Part shown: positions 11,818 through 21,183 of the stretch, piece by piece
Position numbering within the stretch: position 1 is the stretch's first letter
How the letters are laid out: each line of letters opens with the position of its first letter
From: Platanthera guangdongensis
Taxonomy: Eukaryota > Streptophyta > Magnoliopsida > Asparagales > Orchidaceae
DNA length: 64,000 nucleotides
Direction of reading: 5' to 3'
Assembly: GCA_039583875.1 (NCBI GenBank)
Contig: CM077151.1
Span: 111,122,609 to 111,186,608 of the forward strand
Position numbers and translations under genes: made by a program
Notes under the pieces: model-generated
Told to the model about the DNA's origin: nothing
Seen by the model: only the letters and a program-made list of their open reading frames with translations
The model's database searches: none

Positions 11818-11832
11818 AACAGGTATCACTTG
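11818..11832 (+). promoter_or_regulatory. Degenerate primer-binding site of A
   Basis: Directly after TTACA comes AACAGGTATCACTTGACC, which keeps GGTATCA of the tRNA-Met primer consensus TGGTATCAGA but has lost the flanks. It confirms the LTR end at 11817. Confidence 0.6.
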
Positions 11833-12005
11833 ACCGAACGATCATATGAGAAAGAAGTCCACAACACTGGACCACCCCACACGAGCATTAGTCTACGGAC
11901 AAACTATGTAGCGGAAGAAGTGGTGTGCCCATGTTTAAAAAAAGTCACATAAAACAGTCCATTAAGTACAATGTGTTAGACCATTTTTGTTTTAACCTTA
12001 CGTTT

Positions 12006-13125
12006 ATGCAAACTCCACAGGTCGCCGCGCCGCAAAATGTGGTTCCTCCCCCTCCAGCTGCCACTCCATTTCTACAGACGGAGATGGGGCAGACTTTGAC
12101 GGCGATCCTGGATGCCTTCAAAGCCCAGCATGTCCCGGCCCCGCAGCCAAATCCGGGGTCAAGCTGGCTAAGTGCCTTCAAGAGCCTGTCCCCACCGATG
12201 TACCGTAGGACAGAGGATGCTGTAAAGATGGAGGAATGGCTGGAGGTCATACACGAGATTTTGGCAGACATCAGCTGCCCGGTCGGCCAAACAGTACCTC
12301 TAGCCACCTCTGCACTAGAAGCTCATGCGAAGAGATGGTGGAAGTCAGTGCGAGAGTCTACATATGCAGACTGGGAGCTGTCAGACATATCTTGGGAGGA
12401 GTTCGGCGATGTATTTTTGGATCATTTCATATCTACTATGGACAGAGATGCTTTGGAGGAGAGGTTTCTGAACCTCAGGTAGGGGAGCAGATCGGTGATT
12501 GAGTACCAGAGAGAGTTCTCCCACCTTGCCAGGTTTGCAGGGATACAATACACAGACGATAGGAGGTATGCCAAGAGGTTCTATCGGGGCCTCAGAGATG
12601 ACTTGAGGCAGGCTTTGTTGTTCATTTCTCACGGCACATCAGCCCAGATTATCGAGATGGCAAAGAAGCTGGAGGCCGACCAGCTGATGGTGCAAGACAG
12701 AGGGAAGAGATCATATGATGGGTCGACATTAGGAGAGAGCAGTAGGGGTTCTCAGAGAGGCATGACTATTGGATACAAGAGGGGTGGGGGACGTCGTCGT
12801 CCCAACTTCAGGCAGGAGCAGGGGCCTCCTCCAGCTTTAGCTCCCCCACCTCTACAGGTACATGATCCGAGGATACAGGATGACCATGGACATCGGCCAG
12901 TATTTTGTTACGGATGCCGCCAGCCCGGGCACATTAGATCGGAGTGTCTGCATCAATTCCATCCACCTCCTCCTCCTCCACCTCCAATGGCCCTAGTACA
13001 GCATGGTCGAGGCCGAGGATGAGGTCGAGGCCGAGGCCGGGGATATTACGGCAGAGGACGCAACCAAGAGCAGATGTACGCTTTGGACCTCACAGAGCAG
13101 AGGAACCCAGAGGAGGTGATTACAG
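12006..13125 (+). pseudogene. Gag of Tekay-like element A
   Basis: The ATG at 12006 is chosen because the protein from there (MQTPQVAAPQNVV) matches the F1 Gag layout. The retrotransposon Gag core (WLSAFKSLSPPMY, then HAKRWWKSV and FLDHFISTMDRDALEERFLNL) runs to about 12480, where a TAG replaces a Gln codon. The frame then continues (VIEYQREFSHLARFAG) to a CCHC zinc knuckle CYGCRQPGHIRSEC at 12906-12947 and a Pro-rich and GRGRG tail with a TGA at about 13020 (from CGA). Gag would package the RNA. The frame stays open to the putative splice donor at 13126. Confidence 0.85.
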
Positions 13126-13217
13126 GTACTTAAATTGTTGTAATTTAAAAATTTCAACCTTAGTAGTGCCTTATAAACCATAGAAATAACATCCATTATA
13201 CCTTAAATAAATCTTAG
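13126..13217 (+). other. Candidate 92 bp intron between gag and protease of A
   Basis: The interval starts GTACTT after ACAG and ends ATCTTAG before ACATAGG. It is strongly AT-rich (like plant introns), holds TAAC and CTTAGT branch-like words, and has an in-frame TAA three codons into it if not removed. Removal would join the Gag frame (EEVIT) to the protease frame ([13 protein letters not shown]). The same position in F1 holds a similar interval (45815-45910). No transcript evidence is available here. Confidence 0.6.
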
Positions 13218-14635
13218 ACATAGGCGGCAAGCCCGCACATACCCTCTTCGACACGGTGCTTCCCACTCATTCGCGTCGGACACTTTCATTGAAGGACTAG
13301 AGGGTGTGGAGAGATTCCCTAGCATAGAGATGATGGTGCGTCTTCCTGATGGCTCGGAGCTACGGACCACGGATAGCTGTAACATGGAGGCCGAGATAGG
13401 AGGCAAGACATTCGAAGCTCCGGCGGCGATCTTGAGATTGCCGGACTTTGATTTGATTTTGGGCATGACCTGGCTTCATTGGAACTATGCCCAGATCGAC
13501 TGCCCCTCTAAGAGGATCACACTCAGGCACGGAGACTCCTACATTACTATTGAAGGTATACAAGCTATCCCCTATCTATCATTATCTTCTGTACAGGCCA
13601 TCAAGGCCTATGAGCAGGGGGAAGAGGTGTACCTCATCTGCTTCGAGATGGTGGCAGCGGAGAGTTCCATAGCTGATATCCCGGTGGTTCGGGATTTCTC
13701 CGATGTATTCCCGGAGAAATTTCCCGGACTACCACCAGCTCGGGACTTGTATTTCAAGATTCAGTTGGTGCGGGGGGCGAGGCCAGTGTCCCAGGCACCT
13801 TACAGGATGGCTCCCAAAGAGTTGGCAGAGTTCAGGACTCAGCTTCAGGAGCTTGTGGACTCAGGATTTGTGCAGCCGAGTTCGTCACCGTGCGGAGCAC
13901 CAGTTCTCTTTGTAAAGAAGAAAGACGGATCTTTGTGGCTGTGCATAGATTACAGAGAGCTGAACCGGTTGATGGTCCGGAATACCTATCCACTGCCTCA
14001 GATAGACGAGTTATTTGATCAGCGTCAGGGGGCCTTCTGGTTTTCTAAGCTAGATTGGAGGTCCGGTTACTATCAGCTGCGCATCCGAGAGGAAGACATT
14101 CTGAAGACGGCTTTCAGCTCACGTTATGGGTTATACGAGTTCACGGTGATGCCTTTGGGCTCATGAATACCCCTGCCGCATTCATGAGTGTAATGAACCG
14201 TGTATTCGAGCCCTTCTTGGACCGCTTCGTGATTGTGTTCATCGACGATATTTTGATCTATTCACGGACTCAGGAGGAGCATACAGAGCATTTGACACAG
14301 GTCTTACAGAGGTTGAGGGAGTCCCAGATGTATGCAAAGTTTTCAAAGTGCCAGTTCTGGATATAGGAGGTGGCCTTCTTGGGGCACACGATCAGTGGAG
14401 CTGGATTAGCGGTGGATCCAGCCAAGATAGAGATAATGAGTGATTGGCCACGACCGAAGACAGCATCCGACATTCGCAGTTTCTTGGGATTAGCGGGTTA
14501 CTATCGTAAGTTCTTCGAGGGGTTCTCGAGGATAACACTCCCCCTCACTACCTTGATGAGGAAGGATGTAGAGTTTACATGGACAGAGCAGTACAAGACG
14601 GCATTTTAGGAGTTGAAGGACCGACTTACCTCATC
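13218..14635 (+). pseudogene. Protease and reverse transcriptase of A (pol, first part)
   Basis: The protease region keeps LFDT, but one base is missing right after it, so the G-A-S-H-S-F part of the active-site loop is out of frame. Later landmarks are [16 protein letters not shown] and the RT entry [12 protein letters not shown]. The RT motifs [25 protein letters not shown] and FIDDILIYS (catalytic DD) are all present. A one-base deletion near 14155 (MPLGS, then frame change) and TAG codons near 14364 and 14607 break the frame. RNase H begins at the end (ELKDRLTSS) and is cut by B at 14635. The reading frame resumes at 28032, giving a continuous RNase H when B is ignored. Confidence 0.85.
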
Positions 14636-15693
14636 TGATGCCGGCTCGTCTCCCATCCCCTTGCCCGTTGATGCTAAGAGTGCTCGTGATCAAGTTGCTG
14701 TGGATGATGATCAAGTTGCTCGTGATCAAGTTGATGCGGCGCAACATAAAGATGCTCGACGACCCTCTACCGCGACTCGTGACCTTGGTGGCTACAATCT
14801 TCGTTCGTGGCGGGCTTAAGCCCTTTCCTTATTTGCACCTTTATTTTCCTAGTTTAATGTTATCATTATTTCATGTTGTCTTTTATTTTGGACATGTTTA
14901 ATTTTTGGTGTGCTCATAGCCATCCAATAGATGATAAATTGGATGGCTAGATTTATTTTGCTTGTTTTGGGACTTGCCTATATATAGGCTTATTTGATGA
15001 GAAATGAAGGCATGCTATTTGAAAACCTAAATTAATCCTCTCTTGAGAATTTCGGCCACCTCCCTTTGGGATTGCCGCCCCCCCCCCCTCTCATCCTCCT
15101 TCTCCTCCTTTGTTAGCCAATCGCTTGGGTGATCCAAGGCTTGTGAAATGCGGAGGCGGATGCTTCTCGGTGTGACTCCGGCGAAGAAGAAGGTTGCCGC
15201 TCGGTGTGACGCCGGTGGTGCGTGGACGTGTGACTCTTCCACTTTCCTTGTGTGATCTTCACCCCATCTTGAGGAGGGTAATATCTACATCTTTCCTTTG
15301 TGATTTCTTGTGAGATTTGGAATGGATGCAATGGCTTTTTATCCGCGATCTTGAATACGATCTTTTGGATTTAATCAAAAACTTTCTTGCGTTTATTTTC
15401 GAAACCTTGCAAGAAGCCGGATCGGGTGCATCCTTTTGCTTGAGGAAGATCTTGGCATATAGTATTGATCTTCCTCTCAAAAAGGTGTGGCGACCTTTGC
15501 TTTCGATCTTCAGTGGGAAAGGATTGGACTTTAATTAGATCGTCGCTTTTAGTCCACTCCCCTCCGCGTGTTTGTGCGGGATGACGGTGAATCGTGCGGC
15601 TAGAATGTTTGTGTTAGGACACATTAGAACATGTTACGTGGGCTTGAGTTGTAAGAAAATCCGTACGCTATTTTAATCTGACGACTCACTACA
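14636..15693 (+). repeat. 5' LTR of B (1058 bp)
   Basis: It starts TGATGCCGGCTC and ends CTCACTACA. It carries the tail of the last coding exon of B (as the 3' LTR does), a TATA box at 14979-14986 and a C-rich stretch near 15080. Six bases later the PBS begins. Confidence 0.92.
14979..14986 (+). promoter_or_regulatory. TATA box of B 5' LTR
   Basis: TATATATA within CTTGCCTATATATAGGC; an identical copy lies at 27314-27321 in the 3' LTR. It is the likely core promoter of element B. Confidence 0.65.
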
Positions 15694-15699
15694 TCAATT

Positions 15700-15710
15700 T
15701 GGTATCAGAG
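15700..15710 (+). promoter_or_regulatory. Primer-binding site of B
   Basis: TGGTATCAGAG six bases after the LTR terminus, a full match to the initiator tRNA-Met primer consensus. Confidence 0.9.
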
Positions 15711-15756
15711 GGAGGTTCTCATTAGTTTCCTAATTGACACTCCTCCCCCACTCAAA

Positions 15757-16113
15757 ATTCAAATTTCAGAATTCAAATTTCGAATTTCAAATTTCAAAAA
15801 TTCGAATTTCAAATTTCAAAACTTCAAATTTCAAAAAAAATTCAAAAATTCAAATTTCGAATTTCAAATTTCAAATTTCGAATTTCAAATTTGAAATTTC
15901 AAAATTTCGAATTTCAAATTTCAAAATTTCAAATTTTAAATTTCAAATTTCAAAAAAATTCAAAAATTCAAATTTCGAATTTCAAATTTCAAATTTCGAA
16001 TTTCAAATTTCAAATTTCGAATTTCAAATTTCAAATTTCAAAATTTCAAATTTCAAATTTCAAATTTCTAGATTTCAAAATTCAAAATTTCAAATTTCAA
16101 AATTCAAAAACAA
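15757..16113 (+). repeat. TTTCAAATTTCGAA leader repeat of B
   Basis: About 350 bp between the PBS and gag are built only from the words TTTCAAA, TTTCGAA and AAAATTC in irregular order. Each word is close to self-complementary (GAATTCAAATTTCGAATTTC-like), so both strands look alike and the RNA leader could fold in many ways. Frames across it give only KFQISNF repeats and are not genes. Confidence 0.85.
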
Positions 16114-16202
16114 AGAGAAAACTGCGCTCTAGCCTTTGGTTTTTAGGGTGTTAATGCGTACTTGGCACGGTACGGAGTACACGAACCCGTCTACCTCCAC
16201 TA

Positions 16203-16990
16203 TGGCTGAACACCCTAATGAGGAAACTAATCCTACGACTATCACTGAGCTTAGGCAAGAATTAGGAGAGTTGAGGGGTTTGCTGACACAACTTTTGGCG
16301 AACCAAGCTGCTCAAACACCACCACCACCTAACCGTGGACAAGTCCCCTGACCACCCCCAGTGCATGTTGCGGAACATGATGGGTACTTCCCCGGAGCAG
16401 CCCATCAAGTTCCCAATCCGGAAAGAGAGTTCGATATAACAAAAGCGATTCGTATGAAAGCCCCCTCTTACGATGGTATGGGAGACCCCCAAGTCTTCCT
16501 TACATGGGTGGTTGACATAGAATGCTATTTTGATTGGTATCACCTTACCGATGAGCAAAAGGTTCAAGTAGCTCGTATTAAATTAAACGGGAGGGACAAG
16601 ACCTTTTGGTTAAATGAGGAGCGACGTTTAGGGACCGGTCATGGTGTACCCCTAGTTGGTTGGACGGTTATGAAAAATTTGCTCACCGACCAATACGTGC
16701 CCGCTTACCACCGAACTCAAATGTTCCACGATCTTGCCACCCTTCGGCAAGGTCCAAAATCGGTGGCTGATTACATGGGTGAGTTAAAGGATAAGATGGT
16801 GCGGTGTGAGATCCAAGAGATGCCAGAGGTTACGCTTTCTAGGTTCCGTAAGGGACTTAATCCGGACATTCAGAAGAAACTTCTTCAATATGGCCACACT
16901 GATATTAATACTACTTTCAATACCGCCTTGGACATTGAAAAACATCTGGCCATGAAAACCCAATCCCGTTACTCCCAACAAAATGGAAAG
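16203..16990 (+). pseudogene. Gag of B, first part
   Basis: The likely start is ATG at 16203 (MAEHPNEETNPTTI). An in-frame TGA at about 16349 interrupts the Pro-rich linker. The Gag core follows (MKAPSYDGMGDPQVFLTWV, IKLNGRDKTFWL, MFHDLATLRQGPKSVADYMGE), matching the chromovirus Gag pattern. The frame is cut by element C at 16990, inside the linker before the zinc knuckle, and continues at 23049. Confidence 0.82.
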
Positions 16991-18082
16991 TGTTGAATTC
17001 TGTGAAGTGAAAGTGGGTGAATGGAAGGCTTGGGAAACCTATCCGCGCGGACTACGCGGACAGGGTTGGCGGACTGCTAGGTCGGCAGGGATGTTGCAGG
17101 CGGTTTGCTCTGTGGCGGCCTGGGCGGTCTGTTCGCGCGGACTGCACGGACAGCAGCGGCGGTCTGACAGGCCAGTGTATGCTCAGCAGGCGGTTGACTC
17201 CCAGGAAGTAACCGGGCGGATAAAAGTGTTATCCGCGGAGTCCGGCATAAAGCGGACTGAAGAACTGGAGCTCGGCAGACCGGTTTGGCAGTTGCCTTGG
17301 TCTTGCTCTAGTGAAGCGGCAAGTGGAAGCCGCGGAGACCGCCGGTCAGCGCGGACAGGAACTGGAGGTCGCCCGGTATGGCGGGCTAGATCCAGTGTCC
17401 GCCAGTAAGTGCGGACTGGCCCTTGTGGCCAGCGGACTAAACTTGGTGGGAATTGAACCAAGTCCAGGATGGCTCAGTCCGGGGAGATCGCGCAGTGGAG
17501 CGCGGGCTGGTTTCTCAGTCCGCCAAGCGTAGTAGAAGTGCTTTGCCTTGTTTGCTAGCTTGGGGAAATGCGGACTGGAGAATTGCTTGTGCAGGAGCGT
17601 GCGGACTGGAGCCGGAGTCCGCTGAGTCCGGTTTAGCCTTGTGATGAGGTTATGGACTCAGGAGTTGCGGACTGGAGTCTGCTGTTAGCGGACTGGATTG
17701 GCGTGTCCTCTAAGTCCGGAGGTGCCTTGGCAATGAGGCAATGGACTTGGGATATGCGGACGGAAGCCGGGTGTCCGCTGAGTCCGGCAGGTGCCTTGAT
17801 CGCGAGGCTGCGGGCTCGGGTTTTGCGGGCTGATGCCTTGTCCGCAGAATGGAGGACACGGCTGTTGTGGAGTCCGGCTGTGGTGGTCCTGGCTTGGTCT
17901 CTGGCGGCAAGGCGGGCTGGATATTGGAGTCCGGCGTTGGAGAAGCTGGAGCGGACTGGCTATCTGCACAGGAGCGGCGAACTGGAATGTATGTCCGCGG
18001 GCTGGCGGACACACTTGTTCTAGCTGCAGGTTGTGGCGGTGATCCTATCGGCTAGGGCGGTGACCATACTCATCGTCGTGCC

Positions 18083-18090
18083 TATAAATA
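18083..18090 (+). promoter_or_regulatory. TATA box of C 5' LTR
   Basis: TATAAATA in a context identical to 22276-22283 of the 3' LTR. RNA would start about 30 bases downstream, giving an R/U5 region that ends at 18855. Confidence 0.75.
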
Positions 18091-18678
18091 GGACCCATGT
18101 CACATCAGGAAAAAAATGAACCTAGACCGAAGTAAGTGAACAGTATTTGAGCTCGCGTAAGTTGCTGCGGTCTGGACTTTGTGTCCGCGCGGATTGAGAG
18201 TTTACCCGGTTGTGCTGTGCAGGTTGTGCGGATAGCGCTGGAAAGCCAGGACTTGGCTCTGATTGCGGTCAGGGACAGTGCGGACTCTGTGGTTAAGCAA
18301 CAGGCGGTAAACAGCAGGTCGCGGATAGCGACCAGCCGGTCTTCTCTTGGGCGACTTGGTTCGGGGTTCAGGAAGTCGCCTGCTTCAGGCGGACTGTTCC
18401 ATTCGGTGACGCAGCTTGTGCGGTCTGGCGGCGCGCAGACCGGCGGTGAAGAGCTAAGCATTGGAGTAAGGGTGAGTCCGCGCGGCTTGGGTTGCAGTCT
18501 GGCAACCTGGCGGACTGAGCGGACTCCACAGCAGTAGGTCGGCGGCTTGTTGATTGAGTCCGCGCGGCTTGTTTTTTGTTCTTGTCTTTGTAACTGTCTC
18601 TGCTCTCCCGGTGTTGGGTTTTGGTGAAGCATGCCTCGCCATGTATGTCTCGCCTTGTAAAGAAGTTTGCTCTTGATC

Positions 18679-18684
18679 AATAAA
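18679..18684 (+). terminator. Poly(A) signal in C 5' LTR
   Basis: AATAAA within GATCAATAAAGAAGC, repeated at 22872-22877 in the 3' LTR, where it would serve to end the genomic RNA. Confidence 0.55.
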
Positions 18685-18855
18685 GAAGCTTGTGCTGCAT
18701 GTGTTGCTGGTTGTTACTGCTTTGTTGAGATAACCCCTGCTAACTCCATGATCCGGGAAAACTTTCAACATTATAAGTGGGCGTATTCTCCTTCGGTTTG
18801 TTGAGTTTTCAACAGGGTATCCAAGGGGGCGTCTGCGGTTTGTTGAATTTTAACA

Positions 18856-18867
18856 TGGTATCAAAGC
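18856..18867 (+). promoter_or_regulatory. Primer-binding site of C
   Basis: TGGTATCAAAGC starts at the base after the LTR terminus ACA, one mismatch from the initiator tRNA-Met consensus. Confidence 0.9.
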
Positions 18868-18941
18868 GAGGTTGTTGGAGTGGTCAAGCAGTGCTCAATG
18901 GAAGTAGTTGCTCGTATGTAGAGGAAACCAGTGGTAGAACC

Positions 18942-20720
18942 ATGGCAGTGGAGGATGCAAGTTGTCTTGGTATTGATCTTCTTACAGAGGCGAACTGTGA
19001 ACGGTGGAAGTCCTGTATGAAGAGCTTTCTTCTTGGCGAGGACCTTTGGGAGGTTGTATGCGGAGCAGGAAGACAAGAGGATACTGCTGGCAATGCTGAG
19101 GCGATGAGAGCTTGGAAGGAGGCAAATGCGAAAGCGGAGTCTATTCTCAAGCAGGTGATCTCATCGGAGCTCTTGGACCACATCAGTGGATGTCGGTCAG
19201 CTGCGGAGGTTTGGACTTCCCTTGATGGGTTGTTCAGGAAGGAGGTGAAGGTTGCTGCGGAAGATGGTCCCTCTACTTCGTATCAGGAAGAAAGGAGTGC
19301 TTCTCCTAGGCGTGATAGGAAGAGGAAGGAAGGACCAAGGTGCTATAAATGCAAGCAGCAAGGTCATCTTCGGAAGGAGTGCAAGGTTGTCTTGCTCTCG
19401 GCGAACATTGCTCAGGTAGGGAGGAAGGAGAAGAACGTAGTTGGGATTTCAACTAGTTCTGGAGCTAATCGGATGGATGCCAGTGATAGTGCTGCTATCT
19501 GGCATGAAAGACTGGGGCATGTAGGGATGGACAAGCTGAAAGCAATGGCGGAAAGAAGACTCGTAAGAGGCTTGCCTAGATTGTCATCCTATGGCGATGG
19601 TCGGGGGTGTGAGGGATGTCAGGAGAGTGGAGCCTATCGCTTCATGGTTGACAAAGCACAATTCAGATGTAATACACCATTGGCGGTTGTCCATTGTGCT
19701 CTGGTGGGACCGACCGTCACGGCCAGTCTTGGAGGCAGCAGGTTCATGCTGATATTGGTTGATGACTATTCTGTGTATACTTGGGTATACTTTATGAAGA
19801 AGAAGTCCAACATGGTACGCTTATTTGTGGAGTTCAAGAAGCTTGTGGAAGGCCAGCTTGGCCGGAGGATCAAGGTGTTGAGGACAAGTTTCGGTGGTGA
19901 GTTTTGCTCAACCGAGTTCTCACGCTTTTGCAGGAAGCAAGGGATCCGGGTGGAGCTTTCTTGTGGACGTACTTCACAACAGGGTAGTATTGCAGCTCGG
20001 ATGATCCGTTGGTTAACGGAGACCTGCAAGTGTTGGCTTCAGAGTAAAGGCGTTCCGAAGGCTCTTTGGGCGGAGGGAATAGCCTGTGCTGCTCATGTCA
20101 TCAACCGGATGCCTCATAGTCCGATCATAATGAAGACTCCTTATGAGCTGATGTTCGGAGTGAAGCCCTCAGTGAAGCACCTTCGGTTGTTTGGATCTAC
20201 CTGCTATATACACTCTCCGGGTGCTCTCAAGATAAAGCTAGTCTTTGTTGGGTATGATGTGCAGAGAAGAAGATGGAGGTGTATGGATCCTGCGACGAAG
20301 AAACTCATAGTGTCGAGAGACATTGTTTTCGATGAGTTGACGCCGTATTGGGGTAGCTCTTATGTGGAGCTAGAGATAAGCAGGTCAGATGGTGGGCTGA
20401 AGGAGGCTGCTGCTAAGGAAGTGGAGTTACCTGAGTCACCAGGTGTTCCAGGTTGTTCTAGCTCCGGGGCAAAGGCGTCAGAGTTGGGAAGAAGGGGGAG
20501 CGATGCTCCAGGATCTTCTGGCTCGAAGGCGGAGGCTTCCGGTTCAGGAAGCAAGGGGAGCGATGTTCCAGACTGTTCTTGTTCAAGAGGGGAGTCTTCT
20601 GGTTCAGGTAGTAGGGGAGCGTTGCTCCAGATGCTTTTGGTTCCAGTAAGGAGGCGTCTTGTTCAGGGAGCAAAGGGAGCATTGTTCCGGGTTTGCCCGG
20701 GAACAAAGCTGGTTCAATAG
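18942..20720 (+). CDS. Truncated Copia polyprotein: Gag-like, zinc knuckle, catalytically dead integrase
   Basis: A 592-residue open frame, counted from ATG 18942. An earlier in-frame ATG at 18855 overlaps the PBS and is less likely. Residues about 10-75 resemble the DUF4219-type Gag start (CERWKSCMKSFLLGEDLWEVV). The usual UBN2 core is nearly absent. A CCHC knuckle (CYKCKQQGHLRKEC) lies at 134-147. Protease is missing, and the HHCC region of integrase starts at 187 (WHERLGHVG ... CEGC). The rve core is complete in outline, but D253A, D316S and E352A replace all three catalytic acids, while the 35-residue D-E gap is kept. The FVGY segment follows, then a Ser/Gly-rich tail. No RT or RNase H. 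The role is unknown; it may be an RNA-binding Gag/IN-like factor. Confidence 0.8.
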   Translation: MAVEDASCLGIDLLTEANCERWKSCMKSFLLGEDLWEVVCGAGRQEDTAGNAEAMRAWKEANAKAESILKQVISSELLDHISGCRSAAEVWTSLDGLFRKEVKVAAEDGPSTSYQEERSASPRRDRKRKEGPRCYKCKQQGHLRKECKVVLLSANIAQVGRKEKNVVGISTSSGANRMDASDSAAIWHERLGHVGMDKLKAMAERRLVRGLPRLSSYGDGRGCEGCQESGAYRFMVDKAQFRCNTPLAVVHCALVGPTVTASLGGSRFMLILVDDYSVYTWVYFMKKKSNMVRLFVEFKKLVEGQLGRRIKVLRTSFGGEFCSTEFSRFCRKQGIRVELSCGRTSQQGSIAARMIRWLTETCKCWLQSKGVPKALWAEGIACAAHVINRMPHSPIIMKTPYELMFGVKPSVKHLRLFGSTCYIHSPGALKIKLVFVGYDVQRRRWRCMDPATKKLIVSRDIVFDELTPYWGSSYVELEISRSDGGLKEAAAKEVELPESPGVPGCSSSGAKASELGRRGSDAPGSSGSKAEASGSGSKGSDVPDCSCSRGESSGSGSRGALLQMLLVPVRRRLVQGAKGALFRVCPGTKLVQ

Positions 20721-21172
20721 CAGCGGAGGTGGTTAGCCATGATCAGGTTCTTCGGAGATCGAAGAGGATCAGTAATCCACCAGCTCGATATTGTGAAGGG
20801 AACACGGCGGACTTGGTCCCGTGTTTCCTTGTTAGCCCTCAGGTCGAGCAAGGGACTTCTGGCTGTGATGACCCCACTAGAATCAAGGAGGTGGTTGACA
20901 CCAAGTCTGAAGAGGTGACTTCTCTCAGAGGCAACGAGGCTTGGGCTTCTGGGTCCAAGGACGTTGGTGATACTCCTGTGATGCAAGAGTGGAGGTTGAA
21001 GCTGAAGAAGGCAGAGGGAAGCATGACTCCTTTTTGGAGATGCTGGAGGGCTCCCTCATGGTCCATGATATGCGGGGCGAGGACTTTGTCTTGGACATCT
21101 CTTCGTAGATGCTATCGGAAGGACCAGGTGCAAGGTTACAGGAGCTGCTGGAGTTATTCACCACTTCTCACT
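20721..21172 (+). pseudogene. Remnant of Copia linker upstream of RT in C
   Basis: An overlapping frame continues after the stop with RRSKRISNPPARY, which in Copia polyproteins lies just before reverse transcriptase. No RT motif follows (no YVDD). The rest (Glu/Lys-rich, then about 150 bp near 21030-21170) matches nothing I know. A frameshift in the Ser/Gly-rich repeat separates it from the main frame. This shows where the RT and RNase H coding region was lost. Confidence 0.5.
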
Positions 21173-21174
21173 TC

Positions 21175-21183
21175 AAGGGGGAG
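21175..21183 (+). promoter_or_regulatory. Polypurine tract of C
   Basis: AAGGGGGAG directly before the 3' LTR start at 21184, the plus-strand primer of reverse transcription. Confidence 0.85.

Larger units (their letters stand above)
16991..18855 (+). repeat. 5' LTR of C (1865 bp)
   Basis: It starts TGTTGAATTCTGTG and ends GAATTTTAACA. It holds many copies of GCGGACT and its complement AGTCCGC (at least 14 between about 17060 and 18520), a TATA box (18083-18090) and a poly(A) signal AATAAA (18679-18684). The long open frames on both strands here are a by-product of GC-rich repeat content and are mirrored in the 3' LTR. Confidence 0.92.

Noticed and set aside
13126..13217. Programmed frameshift or stop read-through instead of an intron between gag and protease of A
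   Set aside because: Not excluded, but the interval is AT-rich, has several stops in all frames and no slippery site followed by a stem was seen, so an intron fits better.
15734..16154. Long frames reading KFQISNF repeats
   Set aside because: Direct translation of the TTTCAAATTTC leader repeat of B; no protein-like composition and the real gag starts at 16203.
17311..18537. Several frames of 60-120 residues on both strands in the C LTR, repeated at 21504-22730
   Set aside because: They lie in LTR sequence of high GC with few stop codons, exist on both strands at once, and resemble no protein.
18855..18941. Earlier start codon of the C polyprotein at 18855
   Set aside because: The ATG overlaps the LTR border and PBS; translation through the PBS is possible but the ATG at 18942 precedes the first conserved Gag residues.
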